Shown here in pieces: positions 9,521 to 18,863 of a stretch of DNA of 64,000 nucleotides. The stretch spans positions 1 to 64,000 of the forward strand of contig JASJBE010000011.1 in assembly GCA_030066655.1 (NCBI GenBank). The letters run 5' to 3'. Positions within the stretch are counted from its first letter, which is position 1, and the number at the start of each line of letters is the position of its first letter. Both the position numbers and the translations under genes were made by a program. The DNA is from Woeseiaceae bacterium (GTDB lineage: Bacteria > Pseudomonadota > Gammaproteobacteria > Steroidobacterales > Woeseiaceae). Under the pieces are notes generated by a model. It saw only the letters and a list, made by a program, of their open reading frames with translations. It made no database searches and was not told where the DNA came from.

Positions 9521-9859
9521 TGTCCCCCCTGGCTTCCGTGCCACGGCGCCGTGAGGCATTTAACCTGTTTGCCGAGCCGGTAATCCGACATCCATGCCGG
9601 GTCTTGCCGCCTTGCTGTCGTGCCTGGTTGCTAAGAATCACGTAAATCAACGGAGAAGGGTTCCTCTTTTCACTAAATACGGTCGGCAATAACTCGAATT
9701 ATGTAAGAAGCACAGCGCCCTCCTGCCCCGGGGGCGCAGCCGTTTTTTTCGAAACGCGTGCAGGAGGCCGCTTCAACCGACGGGGAATGTGCCGAATGCG
9801 TATTGTGGATGGCCGCGTTCGCGACTAGCGTTGATACGGGGAATGATCGGAGTTACGTC
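9521..9859. other. Divergent intergenic region, 339 bp
   Basis: The region separates the minus-strand lipoprotein operon from the plus-strand DUF6491 gene. Apart from the hairpin at 9715-9749 I see no gene. An AT-richer section around 9640-9710 is the likeliest promoter zone. A clear CGGAG ribosome-binding site precedes ATG 9860. Confidence 0.5.
9715..9749 (+). terminator. Terminator-like hairpin upstream of the DUF6491 gene
   Basis: GCGCCC (9715-9720) pairs with GGGCGC (9732-9737), and an inner CCCC/GGGG can extend the stem. Seven T residues follow at 9743-9749. It has the form of a rho-independent terminator on the plus strand but lies upstream of, not after, a gene. It could be a leader attenuator or the end of a short transcript. 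Confidence 0.4.
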
Positions 9860-10366
9860 ATGAACACTCGGCTCAGAACCGTTTTGTTGGCGCTGGTCCC
9901 GGCGCTCCTGATGGCGGGCTGCGCGGTTTCGCCGGAGGTCGAAGAGCGCAGGCAGGCTATCGATACGAGCATCGCCGAAATCCTCAGCCAGCCCATCGAT
10001 GTCGACACCTACGCCGAGCCGCAACGCTGCCTGTCGAACAACGAATTCCGCAGCTACCGCGCACTCAATAACCAGTACATGCTTTTCGTCGGCCGCCGCG
10101 GCAAACAGTGGGTCAACCGCCTGCGGTCGAACTGTTTCGACCTCGACCGGGGAGACGTTCTGATCACGCGTTCGTTGAGCGGGGCCCGGATCTGCGACCG
10201 CGATTCCTTCGAAGTCGCTGACTGGTTCAGCTGGCCGTGGTATCGACGCTATCCGTGGCAGTGGGGCATCGGTCTCGGCGCCGGCGGTTCCTGCATGTTC
10301 GGCATGTTCCACCCGGTGACGGATGAGCAGGTGAAAGAGATCGAGGCGGTCATCGAGAACCCCTGA
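9860..10366 (+). CDS. DUF6491 family lipoprotein
   Basis: A 168-residue protein starting at ATG 9860 after a CGGAG site. The N-terminal lipoprotein signal ends in LMAGC. The remainder has the cysteine pattern of the DUF6491 family: a Cys near CLSNNEFRSY, NCFDLDRGD in the middle, an RICDRD segment and GGSCMFGMFHPV near the end. Function is unknown; these are small envelope proteins common in Gammaproteobacteria. It stands alone between a minus-strand signalling operon and the convergent mtrB gene, so context gives little help. Confidence 0.8.
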   Translation: MNTRLRTVLLALVPALLMAGCAVSPEVEERRQAIDTSIAEILSQPIDVDTYAEPQRCLSNNEFRSYRALNNQYMLFVGRRGKQWVNRLRSNCFDLDRGDVLITRSLSGARICDRDSFEVADWFSWPWYRRYPWQWGIGLGAGGSCMFGMFHPVTDEQVKEIEAVIENP

Positions 10367-10401
10367 CAGCGGGCTCATGGATCCCGAGACGGTCGGGAGG
10401 T

Positions 10402-12504
10402 CTAGTCGACCAGCGCGATATCGCGGTCTCCGAAGCGGTAACGGAAGCCTACGCCAAACACCCAGAGATCGTAGTCATAAGGCTCGGCACCGAGTGACAA
10501 CAACGTCGGTATCGTCGCGGGCTCCACGTCCTGAAGCGCCCAGTCGTCGGCCGAGAACTGTTCGTATCTGAGCGTCGCGGTTACTTCAAGATGCTCGGAC
10601 GAGCGGTACTCGACCTCGATTCGCAACGAGTCCAGTTCTGATTCCAGGTCCGGTAGCGGCCTGAACCCGTTCGTGTCGGTCGTAACACCGATCGCACTGT
10701 CGCCGTTGCCGCGCGTGTAATCGAAACGCAGGTCAAGTTTCTCGCCGATGTTGCGCAACGCAAAGCCTATGCCGACATGGTCGAAGTTATCGTCGTGAGC
10801 GGCACTCCAATCCGCGTCGCTGAAACCTGCGCTGCCGAGCTGGGCTGCTTCAATCTGCTCGTCACCGTAGACGAGATAAGCAGAGGCCGTCTCGCTGATG
10901 GCCCAGGTGACGTCCGTCGTCAGCCGCCTCTCTCGCGCATCCGTCATGCCAAGCTGTGAGCGCGAGTAGTTGTCGTCACTGCGATAGAACGTCGCCCCCA
11001 CTGACAGAGGAGCGTTGGGTAACGACGCCGATGCCACGAACTCGACGAACTCCCGATACCGATACGCGAGATTGTATTTTCGGAGCAGCGGGTTCTGTCC
11101 GGCGCTCGCGGTCACACTCGTGTCGTAGCGATCGATGTCTCGCCTCGAAGTCCCGCCGCGCAGGCGAAGGTCGGCCCAACCATCGGGTCTCCAGCGGACC
11201 TGGCCCCAGCCCGTGTCCTCGGTCTGCTCCGCAACCTCCTGGAAATCCCGATCCAGTGTCTTGTAGTCATAGCCCGCGCTCACTCGCCAGTCCCTGAACA
11301 GACGGTATTCGGCGCTGAGGTTCAGCTTGCTGCGCTCGAAGCTGTACGGAATGTTCTGCTCGGCTTCGCCTGAGTTAACAAAGTCGACGATAACCCGCGT
11401 CCACTCGGACTGCGGCGTCGTGTTATCCCGATCGTCGTAGCGATACGCGGCCTTAACCCGCAGGCCGTCCATCGGCCTTGCCGTCCAGGTCAGTGCGAAA
11501 TTCGTTGTATCGACGCTGCCGTCAAGCGTTGCCCTGGGCAACGGCTCCGACGGCACGCTGGCGAAGGACGTGTAAGGCAGCAGAACCTCGTCCTGCTCGC
11601 CGGTGCCGGTCGACAGCGACGCGGTCAGCACCGACCGCCAGGACTCGAACCGGTAGTTGCCCGACAGCGTCAGTTGCTGGAACTCATTGTCAGGCGCCTC
11701 CGCCATGACGTTGCGTTCCGGATTCGTAAAGGTCGAGAACGGCGACTGCCAACTCAACGCATCGTTCTTGTTACTGAAGAATGAACCGTAGTACGCCAGC
11801 GTCGCGCTGCCCTTCGGCAGCCGGAAACGGATGCCGAGGTCGATCTGGTCCGTCTCGTAGTCATGCACCCGCGGCAACTGTGAGGCCTGCGAGAAACCGG
11901 ATCCGGCGATGATGTCGATGCCTTCTTTCCTCTGGCGTCGGAAGTCGGCGAATACGCTCCATCGCTTGCCGGAGAGCCAGTGACCTCCGGCATCGAGAAT
12001 GCGCCGGTCACTCTCGATGGCACGGGTTCGCAGAGAAGCGTCCAGAGCCGTCATGCCCGACGTGCTGCCGGCGCCCACCCATCCGGCGGGAAGGCCCAAG
12101 TTGCCGGTGAAGATGGTCTGCGTCGTATCGAACAGCCGGTACGGTATCTCGCGATACGCGAGGTAGAACCCGTAGCTCCCCTGCTGGCCGCCGCTGATCT
12201 CTGCGAAGCGCGTTGAAAGCCCGAGATCCTCGATCATCCAGTCGAGCTGATAGTCGTCCGTCGAATAGTGGCCGCTACCGTCGAAGTTTCCGTAGGTGCC
12301 CTTTTCGTCATAGCCGGTGCCGTTACCGAAGCGCCCGGCATCGTCGCTGGCATAGGATGCGCCCGCCTCGTACTCGGCGCGGTATCCCGTCTCGAACGGG
12401 CAGGACTCGCACAGCCAGTCACTGGTGTCGACGTCCGCCGCGACGATCGTCGGACTGCCGATCAGTATCGGAAGAGCAAGTGACTTGACGATAGTTCGCA
12501 TCAT
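10402..12504 (-). CDS. mtrB: MtrB/PioB-family outer-membrane beta-barrel of a porin-cytochrome conduit
   Basis: This 700-residue protein matches the size of Shewanella MtrB. It has a Sec signal (about 1-22), then a WLCESCPF segment carrying the CXXC motif typical of MtrB, then alternating amphipathic strands to the C-terminus, as in a 26-28 stranded barrel. MtrB-type barrels insulate a decaheme cytochrome through the outer membrane. The gene follows the decaheme mtrA gene by 9 bp and is third in an mtrC-mtrA-mtrB order. Two adjacent ATGs (12504, 12501) exist; the GGGAG site is better spaced for 12501. The C-terminal residue is Asp, not Phe. Confidence 0.92.
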   Translation of the reverse strand: MMRTIVKSLALPILIGSPTIVAADVDTSDWLCESCPFETGYRAEYEAGASYASDDAGRFGNGTGYDEKGTYGNFDGSGHYSTDDYQLDWMIEDLGLSTRFAEISGGQQGSYGFYLAYREIPYRLFDTTQTIFTGNLGLPAGWVGAGSTSGMTALDASLRTRAIESDRRILDAGGHWLSGKRWSVFADFRRQRKEGIDIIAGSGFSQASQLPRVHDYETDQIDLGIRFRLPKGSATLAYYGSFFSNKNDALSWQSPFSTFTNPERNVMAEAPDNEFQQLTLSGNYRFESWRSVLTASLSTGTGEQDEVLLPYTSFASVPSEPLPRATLDGSVDTTNFALTWTARPMDGLRVKAAYRYDDRDNTTPQSEWTRVIVDFVNSGEAEQNIPYSFERSKLNLSAEYRLFRDWRVSAGYDYKTLDRDFQEVAEQTEDTGWGQVRWRPDGWADLRLRGGTSRRDIDRYDTSVTASAGQNPLLRKYNLAYRYREFVEFVASASLPNAPLSVGATFYRSDDNYSRSQLGMTDARERRLTTDVTWAISETASAYLVYGDEQIEAAQLGSAGFSDADWSAAHDDNFDHVGIGFALRNIGEKLDLRFDYTRGNGDSAIGVTTDTNGFRPLPDLESELDSLRIEVEYRSSEHLEVTATLRYEQFSADDWALQDVEPATIPTLLSLGAEPYDYDLWVFGVGFRYRFGDRDIALVD

Positions 12505-12513
12505 GATCTCCCG

Positions 12514-13470
12514 CTAACGCATCAGCTTCGAGCCGGACGGGTGATTGGAACCGTGCACCTGGCCATGACAGTTCATACAGTTCTGGCCGAGCAGATACTG
12601 TGAGGCCATGCCGGACGGCAGGCCGTCGGCGTCCTGGGGCAGGCTCGGGTGACCCGCCTGTGAGTGGCAACTCTGGCACAGCATCGGGCCGCGCATCGTC
12701 AGCATGCCGGGATGATTGGAGCCGTGCGGATCGTGGCAGTTGCTGCAGTCCTCCGCGACAGGGGCATGCTCCCAGAGATGCGGGCCACGGGTCTCGGCGT
12801 GGCATTCATGGCATGTCTGGTTCAGCGTCTGGCGTACCAGCATTGCATCGAACGTCGTGTCGTGAACGTTGTGGCAGGACCCGCAGTCCATCTTGCCCTC
12901 GTCGACCACGTGAGCGAATGGCTTCAGGCTCTGGGTGCGCTGTTGCTGGTGACAGTCGTAACACACGTTGGCCTGGGTGCTGGTCTGAAGAATCGGGTCG
13001 GAAGCCGCATGGCTCGTGTGGCAGCCGGCGCAGGTGATCGTGTCGTCATCGTGTGCACTACCGTGCCAGCCGAGTCCCGTGTCGGTTCCATGACAATCGA
13101 TACAGTACGCGTTCTGTTCTGCGACGCTTCCCGTTGCGCCCTCGCCGAAAGCAATGACTCCGGGGCGCTCCTGACCGCGCCGGACGCGAGCGCCGTGCTC
13201 ACCGCCGGGACCGTGGCAGGCCTCGCACTGCAGCTGGTCGTGGCCGAACGGCGTCCTGGAGTCGGTCGGTACGGCGTGCGGCGTGCGAAACACGGCCAGT
13301 GTCGCCTGGTCGTCATGACAGGCGAAGCAGGAGTCAGCACCTTTTCGGCTGTAGTCCGGGCCGTCGTCGCCGTCTGCCTGCGCCAGCGACAGGCTCGGCG
13401 ATGCCAGCAACAGCAACCAGCCGATAACAAAGTGAAGCCGATGCCGGCGACTTGCGATCGCCGTCATCAT
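12514..13470 (-). CDS. mtrA: Periplasmic decaheme c-type cytochrome, MtrA/DmsE family
   Basis: A 318-residue exported protein with a Sec signal (about 1-30) and exactly ten CXXCH motifs (CFACH, CEACH, CIDCH, CAGCH, CYDCH, CGSCH, CHECH, CSNCH, CQSCH, CMNCH). This is the number and length expected of MtrA/DmsE decaheme cytochromes. MtrA sits inside the MtrB barrel and carries electrons from the periplasm to the surface cytochrome. No dmsAB-like reductase is present, and the neighbours are mtrC-like and mtrB-like, so the MtrA role is preferred. No clear ribosome-binding site precedes ATG 13470; a second ATG follows directly. Confidence 0.93.
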   Translation of the reverse strand: MMTAIASRRHRLHFVIGWLLLLASPSLSLAQADGDDGPDYSRKGADSCFACHDDQATLAVFRTPHAVPTDSRTPFGHDQLQCEACHGPGGEHGARVRRGQERPGVIAFGEGATGSVAEQNAYCIDCHGTDTGLGWHGSAHDDDTITCAGCHTSHAASDPILQTSTQANVCYDCHQQQRTQSLKPFAHVVDEGKMDCGSCHNVHDTTFDAMLVRQTLNQTCHECHAETRGPHLWEHAPVAEDCSNCHDPHGSNHPGMLTMRGPMLCQSCHSQAGHPSLPQDADGLPSGMASQYLLGQNCMNCHGQVHGSNHPSGSKLMR

Positions 13471-13511
13471 GACTGGTTTGTCCGACTGTCAGTCAGCAGC
13501 AAAAGCACAGC

Positions 13512-15755
13512 TCAATTGTTTAGGAAGCTACTGACGCCGTGCACCTCGCCGACATCGGAGGAGCCACCAGGACCGTGACAGAGCTGGCAGGTTTCCTGCG
13601 GCGCGTTGATCGATCCGTCGGCATTCTTGACGTTGGTCAGATCGAAGAAGCCGCCGTTCTGCTCCATATGCAGCTTGGCCAGGTTGGAGACGTGACAGGT
13701 CGAGCACACGGCAGAGTTCGGTGACGTGACCGTATCGTCGAGCGGCGAGGCGAGGTCAGTACCCGCGCTGGTCGTCGTCGCCAACACAGCATTCGGGTCG
13801 ACCGGGTAGTAGCCGCCGGGCTCATGACAGCCTTCGCAGTTGTTCAGCTTGCCCGGGTAGGCAAAGTCGAACGTGTGCGGGCGGTTGCCGAATCCGCAGA
13901 CGTCGTAGGGCACGCCTGTCGCACCGCCTGCATGCAGCGCGTGGATCATGACCTTCATGTCGACGGTGACGTCGTCCGTACCCAACTCGGTGGCGCACTG
14001 GCCCGCGCGACGATTAATGTCCGTAACGTTCGGCGCGTGACAGGTAACGCAGACCTCGATGTTGTCGGTTCGGTTGTTGCCGTGCATGGCCAGCTGGTTG
14101 TGGCAGTCGGCACACTTCTCAATCGCGACCGCGTTTCTTCGCGGTACGGCGACACCGTCCGTGATCGGCGCGTAGGCGATCGCATTCGGCACGGCGATGC
14201 GCTCACCCGTGCCGTCGATGACCACCGCGGGATGACCGTCAATCGTGACTGCGAGCGATCCCATCGCCGTTGCCGGGACCGGAATCGGTGACGTGACGCT
14301 GAAGACGCCGCCACCCTCATCGGTAGACGCACCGCCGCAGGCCGTCAGCGGGTTAATCGAGATCGGCAGGCCCGGGCTCTTGCCCGAGTCCACGTTGTTG
14401 TACTCGGTGGTATTCCAGGCGATGCCGATCGCGAGGCGGCTCAGGCCAAACGAACAGGTCGTGAACTCGGGGTCGGTCTGGATGTTGTACGGCGCGTCGC
14501 CATTCAACGGGTCTGTGACTGAGAAAAAGACCACCGGTGTGTCGCCGGTACCGGTATTCGTGATGTCGACCACGTTGAACGCGAAGTTTTTGCTCGCTTC
14601 GGCGGTAGCGATCGTGTGCACGACATCGGTTTTCAGGTCGCCACCGTTAACCGTCGAATTCGGGCCGTGACAGTCGGCGCACAGCGTGTCATCGGTAAAC
14701 GTGATGCCGGTGCCGCTAGAACCCGGGTGTCCGCCGTTTGCCCAGTCGATGTCGTCATGACAGCTTCCGCAGGAGTTGCGGGACGGGAACTCCAGCCAGT
14801 GGCCGGCGTCGGGCGTATTCGGGTTCGTGTCATCGTGGCAGGTTCCGCAGTTCCTGACGTCCTGCGAGAACTTGACGTTGGAATAATCGTAAACGGTGCC
14901 GCGGAAGCCGACGATCGTGTAGCCCTCGGTCAATTCAGCGCCGTAATGAATCTTGTGAATCATCGCCGTCATGTCGACCGTACCGCCCCAGGCCTCTGTC
15001 GCGGTGTCACCATCGATCGAGCTCGGGTTGTGGCAGGTCACGCAATAGGTGATGTCGGTCCGCGGGCCGCCGTGGAAACCGAAGACATCGTGGCAGGCAT
15101 TGCAGGTCTGGTTGTCGACGATAGCGCGCGTGAACAGATTGGTCGCCGCCGGATCGTTCGGCACGAAATCGTAAATGCCGTTCGTCGAGATGGGCGCCTG
15201 TCCGCGGATTTCCACACCGATTCGATGCGTCTTTGACCCATCAAACACGGGGCCACCCGAGTAGTCATCGAGCACGCTGGCGAAGGTATACACGTAGGTT
15301 CCGTCGTCATTATCGACAAAGGTACCGGCCGTTGCCGTTTCGGTCGTCGCCTGTGCGTCCGGAATGCCGGCGCTGCTTCGCGTGACGTAGGACTGCCATT
15401 CGCTCGACAGACCGCTGCCGGCTGGCGCCGGTGACAATTGCGAAATGACGAAGCGGAGCTGACCGGCCGCCAGGCCCTTCAGGCCCAGCGTGTCGTCATT
15501 GGTCAAATTGAGCGTTACCGTCGGTGGGCTGCCCGCGGGAATCGTGACATTCTGGATTTCGATATTGATCCGATCGACGTTTTCAATCGGGATTGCCGCC
15601 GACGGGCCGGGATCACCGGTTCCGCCCGTTGGGCCAGCCGGCCCGGCAGGACCCTGAGGCCCGGCGGGTCCATCGTCACCGGAACAAGCAAACAGAAAGC
15701 TGCTGGAAAACAGCAGGAATGCGATTCGCGCAGAGCGACCGTACATTGAAGCCAT
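13512..15755 (-). CDS. mtrC: Surface decaheme cytochrome lipoprotein, OmcA/MtrC family
   Basis: A 747-residue protein with a lipoprotein signal ending LFAC and ten CXXCH motifs in two groups of five, separated by beta-rich domains: the OmcA/MtrC pattern of two pentaheme and two beta-barrel-like domains. In Shewanella these cytochromes sit on the cell surface and pass electrons to metals or other extracellular acceptors. Directly after the lipid-anchor cysteine is a collagen-like run of about eight Gly-X-Y triplets rich in Gly-Pro-Ala, probably a stiff spacer. It is first in the mtrC-mtrA-mtrB operon, with an AAGGGG site before ATG 15755. Confidence 0.93.
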   Translation of the reverse strand: MASMYGRSARIAFLLFSSSFLFACSGDDGPAGPQGPAGPAGPTGGTGDPGPSAAIPIENVDRINIEIQNVTIPAGSPPTVTLNLTNDDTLGLKGLAAGQLRFVISQLSPAPAGSGLSSEWQSYVTRSSAGIPDAQATTETATAGTFVDNDDGTYVYTFASVLDDYSGGPVFDGSKTHRIGVEIRGQAPISTNGIYDFVPNDPAATNLFTRAIVDNQTCNACHDVFGFHGGPRTDITYCVTCHNPSSIDGDTATEAWGGTVDMTAMIHKIHYGAELTEGYTIVGFRGTVYDYSNVKFSQDVRNCGTCHDDTNPNTPDAGHWLEFPSRNSCGSCHDDIDWANGGHPGSSGTGITFTDDTLCADCHGPNSTVNGGDLKTDVVHTIATAEASKNFAFNVVDITNTGTGDTPVVFFSVTDPLNGDAPYNIQTDPEFTTCSFGLSRLAIGIAWNTTEYNNVDSGKSPGLPISINPLTACGGASTDEGGGVFSVTSPIPVPATAMGSLAVTIDGHPAVVIDGTGERIAVPNAIAYAPITDGVAVPRRNAVAIEKCADCHNQLAMHGNNRTDNIEVCVTCHAPNVTDINRRAGQCATELGTDDVTVDMKVMIHALHAGGATGVPYDVCGFGNRPHTFDFAYPGKLNNCEGCHEPGGYYPVDPNAVLATTTSAGTDLASPLDDTVTSPNSAVCSTCHVSNLAKLHMEQNGGFFDLTNVKNADGSINAPQETCQLCHGPGGSSDVGEVHGVSSFLNN

Positions 15756-16047
15756 CTTGTATCCCCTTCACGACGAGTGCCGCATTGCACGGCGAGTGCG
15801 TCGTTTACCCCAGTCTATATTGCCTAACTTTGTAACAAATAGCTGACAGCGAACTTATGCCGGGAAATACCTACGTGCAGAACCTCTCCGGGCGATGGCT
15901 TACGGTGTGTTCAAAAGCCCCTGATTGCTTGGTGTTTTTCTTGGTCGTGCCTCGTTCGCAGTCGTTTGTTTATACGTATTATTGCGATGAACTATTACAG
16001 ACGTGTGTCATATAATATTGACAGTTCAACAGGCAAGCAAGGTTTTG
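15756..16047. other. Divergent promoter region of the mtr operon and cytochrome c gene
   Basis: This 292-bp region is noticeably AT-richer than its surroundings, especially 15800-15850 and 15960-16025. It must hold the divergent promoters for mtrCAB and the diheme cytochrome. No palindrome or hairpin stands out, and I see no gene. Confidence 0.5.
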
Positions 16048-16656
16048 ATGATGAGACTTAGAAACACGCTGTCCGCAATAGCACTGTTGTCACTCTCACC
16101 ATTCGCGAACGCCAGCGTCGACGAGTTGATGGCCGACTGTAACGACTGCCACGGCGACAACGGCGTCAGCCAGTGGTCCGATATGCCGACCATCGCCGGC
16201 CTGTCGGTGCTTGTCCATGAAGACGCGCTGTACATATACGCGGACGAGGCCCGCCCTTGTTCGAAGTCAGAGTACCGCCAGGGTGACACCAGCCGCCCGG
16301 CGAAAACCATGTGTGAAATTGCCGCCGAACTCAGCGAAGACGACATTGCCGAACTGGCAGAAGCTTACGCCGAGCTCCCGTACGTCAGGGCCAAGCAGGA
16401 CTTCGATGCCGATCTCGCGGCTGCAGGCAAGATCGTTCACGACAAGCAATGCGACAAGTGCCACTCGGACGAAGGCACGAATCCCGAGGACGAAGCCGGC
16501 ATGCTCGGTGGACAGATGATGGGCTACCTCAAGCAGACGTTCGACGAATATGCCGCGGGTACGCGCGAACAGCCGAAGAAAATGAAAGACAAGATGGACC
16601 TGCTGTCTGAAGGCGACGTCGAGGCGCTTATCCACTACTACGGCAGCGTGCAGTGA
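16048..16656 (+). CDS. Periplasmic diheme cytochrome c (c4-like)
   Basis: A 202-residue protein with a Sec signal (cleavage near ANA-SVD) and two class I haem sites, CNDCH (about residue 31) and CDKCH near residue 140, in two roughly equal halves, as in cytochrome c4. Such proteins shuttle electrons in the periplasm. Its place, divergent from mtrCAB and just before the multiheme-cytochrome b fusion, suggests it links the inner-membrane quinol oxidase to MtrA. The start was chosen at ATG 16048 (AAGG site, adjacent ATG at 16051), because upstream codons do not encode a signal peptide. Confidence 0.88.
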   Translation: MMRLRNTLSAIALLSLSPFANASVDELMADCNDCHGDNGVSQWSDMPTIAGLSVLVHEDALYIYADEARPCSKSEYRQGDTSRPAKTMCEIAAELSEDDIAELAEAYAELPYVRAKQDFDADLAAAGKIVHDKQCDKCHSDEGTNPEDEAGMLGGQMMGYLKQTFDEYAAGTREQPKKMKDKMDLLSEGDVEALIHYYGSVQ

Positions 16657-16768
16657 TCCGTCCTGAGTCGGCCTAGATCGACTCACCCAGGCGCGCAGAC
16701 ACAGAACCGACTCTCGATCAGGCATACCCGGCCCTGTGCCTGAAGCGCTCCTGCGCAATCCTCTCGGA

Positions 16769-16826
16769 AATCCCTGATAGCAACCCGGACGCGCTTGGCT
16801 TACTAATCCCTGAGGATTCAGGGATT
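16769..16826. promoter_or_regulatory. Three copies of a 9-mer, two forming a perfect inverted repeat, next to the CbcL-like gene
   Basis: AATCCCTGA occurs at 16769-16777 and 16805-16813, and its reverse complement TCAGGGATT at 16818-16826. The last two form a 9-bp perfect hairpin or operator with a 4-base centre, ending 8 bp before ATG 16835. The only Shine-Dalgarno-like bases (AGGGA) fall inside the right arm. The element could be a repressor site or an RNA hairpin that limits translation. Confidence 0.55.
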
Positions 16827-16834
16827 TACTTACC

Positions 16835-18784
16835 ATGATCGATTCGAGGCTAGGCGTCCGGCCAGTACGGGCGCTCCTACTGACTGCATGTGTGCTGCTT
16901 GGCACGGCACTCGCGACGGCGGAAGAAGCCTGCCTGGAATGCCACGAAGACGTCGAAGTCACATCGACCGCTCACCCTGACGTCGCCTGTACCGAGTGTC
17001 ATACCAATGTGCCGCCAGAGCACGAAGACGATGACCTCGAGCCCCTGACAGACGACGAGAGCTGCAATGAATGCCACGGCAAGGTGCAACGTGCCGTCAA
17101 TCGCAGCGCCCACAAGGACGAGGCTGTATGCGGCGACTGCCACGGCGACCCGCATAACATCCACATGGTCGCGGATCTGGATTCCGCCGTCTCCAAGGTC
17201 AACCAGATCGAGAGTTGCGGCGAGTGCCATGACGATCCGCCGGAGCTGGTCAGCGGATTCAAAGCCAGCGAACACGGTCATGCCCTGCTGAAATCGGGAC
17301 TCGTTGGCGCTGCCCCAAGCTGCAGCAGCTGCCACGGGGATCATCAGATTCTTGCGTCCGACAAGAAGCGCTCACTCACCTCACATTCAAAATCGCCCGA
17401 GATGTGCGGCGACTGCCACGCCCTGCTGCTGAGCGAATGGAAGGACGGCAGCGCACACGGCATGGCCTGGCAGGACGGCAACGAGGACGGCCCGGTCTGT
17501 GTGGACTGCCACTCGTCACACGGCATCACCGACCCCGGTTCTGACGACAACCGAATCGCGTCGGCCGAGAACTGCGGCAACTGCCACGAGGATGCCCTTG
17601 CGACCTTCCGCGACAGTTTCCACGGTAAGGCCAACAAGCTCGGCTTTGTCGAAGGCGCGAACTGCGCCGACTGCCACACGCCGCATCGAAACCTGGGTGT
17701 AGACGATCCACGCTCCAGCGTGCATCCCGAGAACGTCGCGGCGATGTGCGGCAGCTGCCATGAGAACGTAACCGCCAACATCCTGAGCTTCAATCCGCAC
17801 AGCGATCCCACGGACCCGGAACAGGACTTCAAGGTGTTCGTCGTCTGGGTCTTCATGACGGCACTGTTGATTGGCGTATTCATATTCTTCGGCCTGCACG
17901 ACGCGCTTTGGCTGCAGCGGACGATCGTCGGCTCGTTACGCGGCGAGTTCAAGGAAGCTGAGGAGACCAGCGGCCAGTACGTCAGGCGCTTCAGCGCGTC
18001 GAATATCCATGTGCACCTGACGATCGTCGTGACGTTCCTCGCACTGGCCGTGACCGGGCTGCCGCTGAAGTTCTACGACATGGCCTGGGCGCAGACGCTC
18101 ATCAACCTGCTGGGCGGCGTCGAGACAGCGGGCATCATCCACCGCGTCGCGGCCGTCGGAACGTTCGGCTACGCCATCTACCATCTGAGCGAGCTGTTCG
18201 TGCGGATCTTCATCAAGCGCGAGCGAGGCATGTTCTGGGGGCCGAACTCGATGGTGCCGCAGCCGCAGGACGGCAAGGATATCTGGGCGAGCCTGAAATA
18301 CTTCCTGTATCTCGGCGATCGACCAGAGAACGACCGCTGGAATTACATCGAGAAGTTCGACTATCTCGCCGTGTTCTGGGGCGTGCTGATCATCGGCATG
18401 TCAGGCCTGTTCCTCTGGTTCCCGATGTTCTTTACGACCTTCCTGCCGGGCTGGGTACTGAACGCGGCCTACGTGATCCACAGCGACGAGGCGCTGCTCG
18501 CGACCGGCTTCATCTTCATCTTCCACTTCTTCCACACGCACCTGAGGCCCGAGAGCTTCCCGATGGATATCGTGATCTTCACGGGCAAGATGTCATTGGA
18601 ACGCTTCAGGCAGGAGCGGCCGCTCGAATACCAGCGACTCGTCGACAACAACGAGCTGGATGACTACTTCGTCGACCCGCCGACGGCCCGCCAGAGGCGA
18701 TTCGCCTATATCTTCGGGTCGGTGGCCCTCGTGACGGGCATCCTGCTCGCGATCGGGATCATCTGGGCGCTGCTGTCTCACTAG
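16835..18784 (+). CDS. CbcL-like fusion: 11-heme c-type domain plus cytochrome b membrane domain (predicted quinol oxidase)
   Basis: A 649-residue protein with a Sec signal (about 1-29), then eleven CXXCH motifs between about residues 33 and 310 (CLECH to CGSCH). About six transmembrane helices follow, with histidine pairs typical of FdnI/cytochrome b561-type domains (IHVH, IIHR, IYHLSE, VIHSDE, HFFHTH). The arrangement resembles Geobacter CbcL, an inner-membrane multiheme c/diheme b fusion that oxidises menaquinol for extracellular respiration, but CbcL has nine c haems. It follows the diheme cytochrome and lies opposite mtrCAB, so it is the likely electron entry point (a CymA counterpart). 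Haem count and helices are seen; the quinol role is inferred. Confidence 0.85.
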   Translation: MIDSRLGVRPVRALLLTACVLLGTALATAEEACLECHEDVEVTSTAHPDVACTECHTNVPPEHEDDDLEPLTDDESCNECHGKVQRAVNRSAHKDEAVCGDCHGDPHNIHMVADLDSAVSKVNQIESCGECHDDPPELVSGFKASEHGHALLKSGLVGAAPSCSSCHGDHQILASDKKRSLTSHSKSPEMCGDCHALLLSEWKDGSAHGMAWQDGNEDGPVCVDCHSSHGITDPGSDDNRIASAENCGNCHEDALATFRDSFHGKANKLGFVEGANCADCHTPHRNLGVDDPRSSVHPENVAAMCGSCHENVTANILSFNPHSDPTDPEQDFKVFVVWVFMTALLIGVFIFFGLHDALWLQRTIVGSLRGEFKEAEETSGQYVRRFSASNIHVHLTIVVTFLALAVTGLPLKFYDMAWAQTLINLLGGVETAGIIHRVAAVGTFGYAIYHLSELFVRIFIKRERGMFWGPNSMVPQPQDGKDIWASLKYFLYLGDRPENDRWNYIEKFDYLAVFWGVLIIGMSGLFLWFPMFFTTFLPGWVLNAAYVIHSDEALLATGFIFIFHFFHTHLRPESFPMDIVIFTGKMSLERFRQERPLEYQRLVDNNELDDYFVDPPTARQRRFAYIFGSVALVTGILLAIGIIWALLSH

Positions 18785-18863
18785 GCCGTTCCGGGTGCGG
18801 CGTGGCGCGGGCAGTCGAAGAGGGCCGTCGACTGCCGGCAGCTGGAGACGGATTGAGGTTTGC

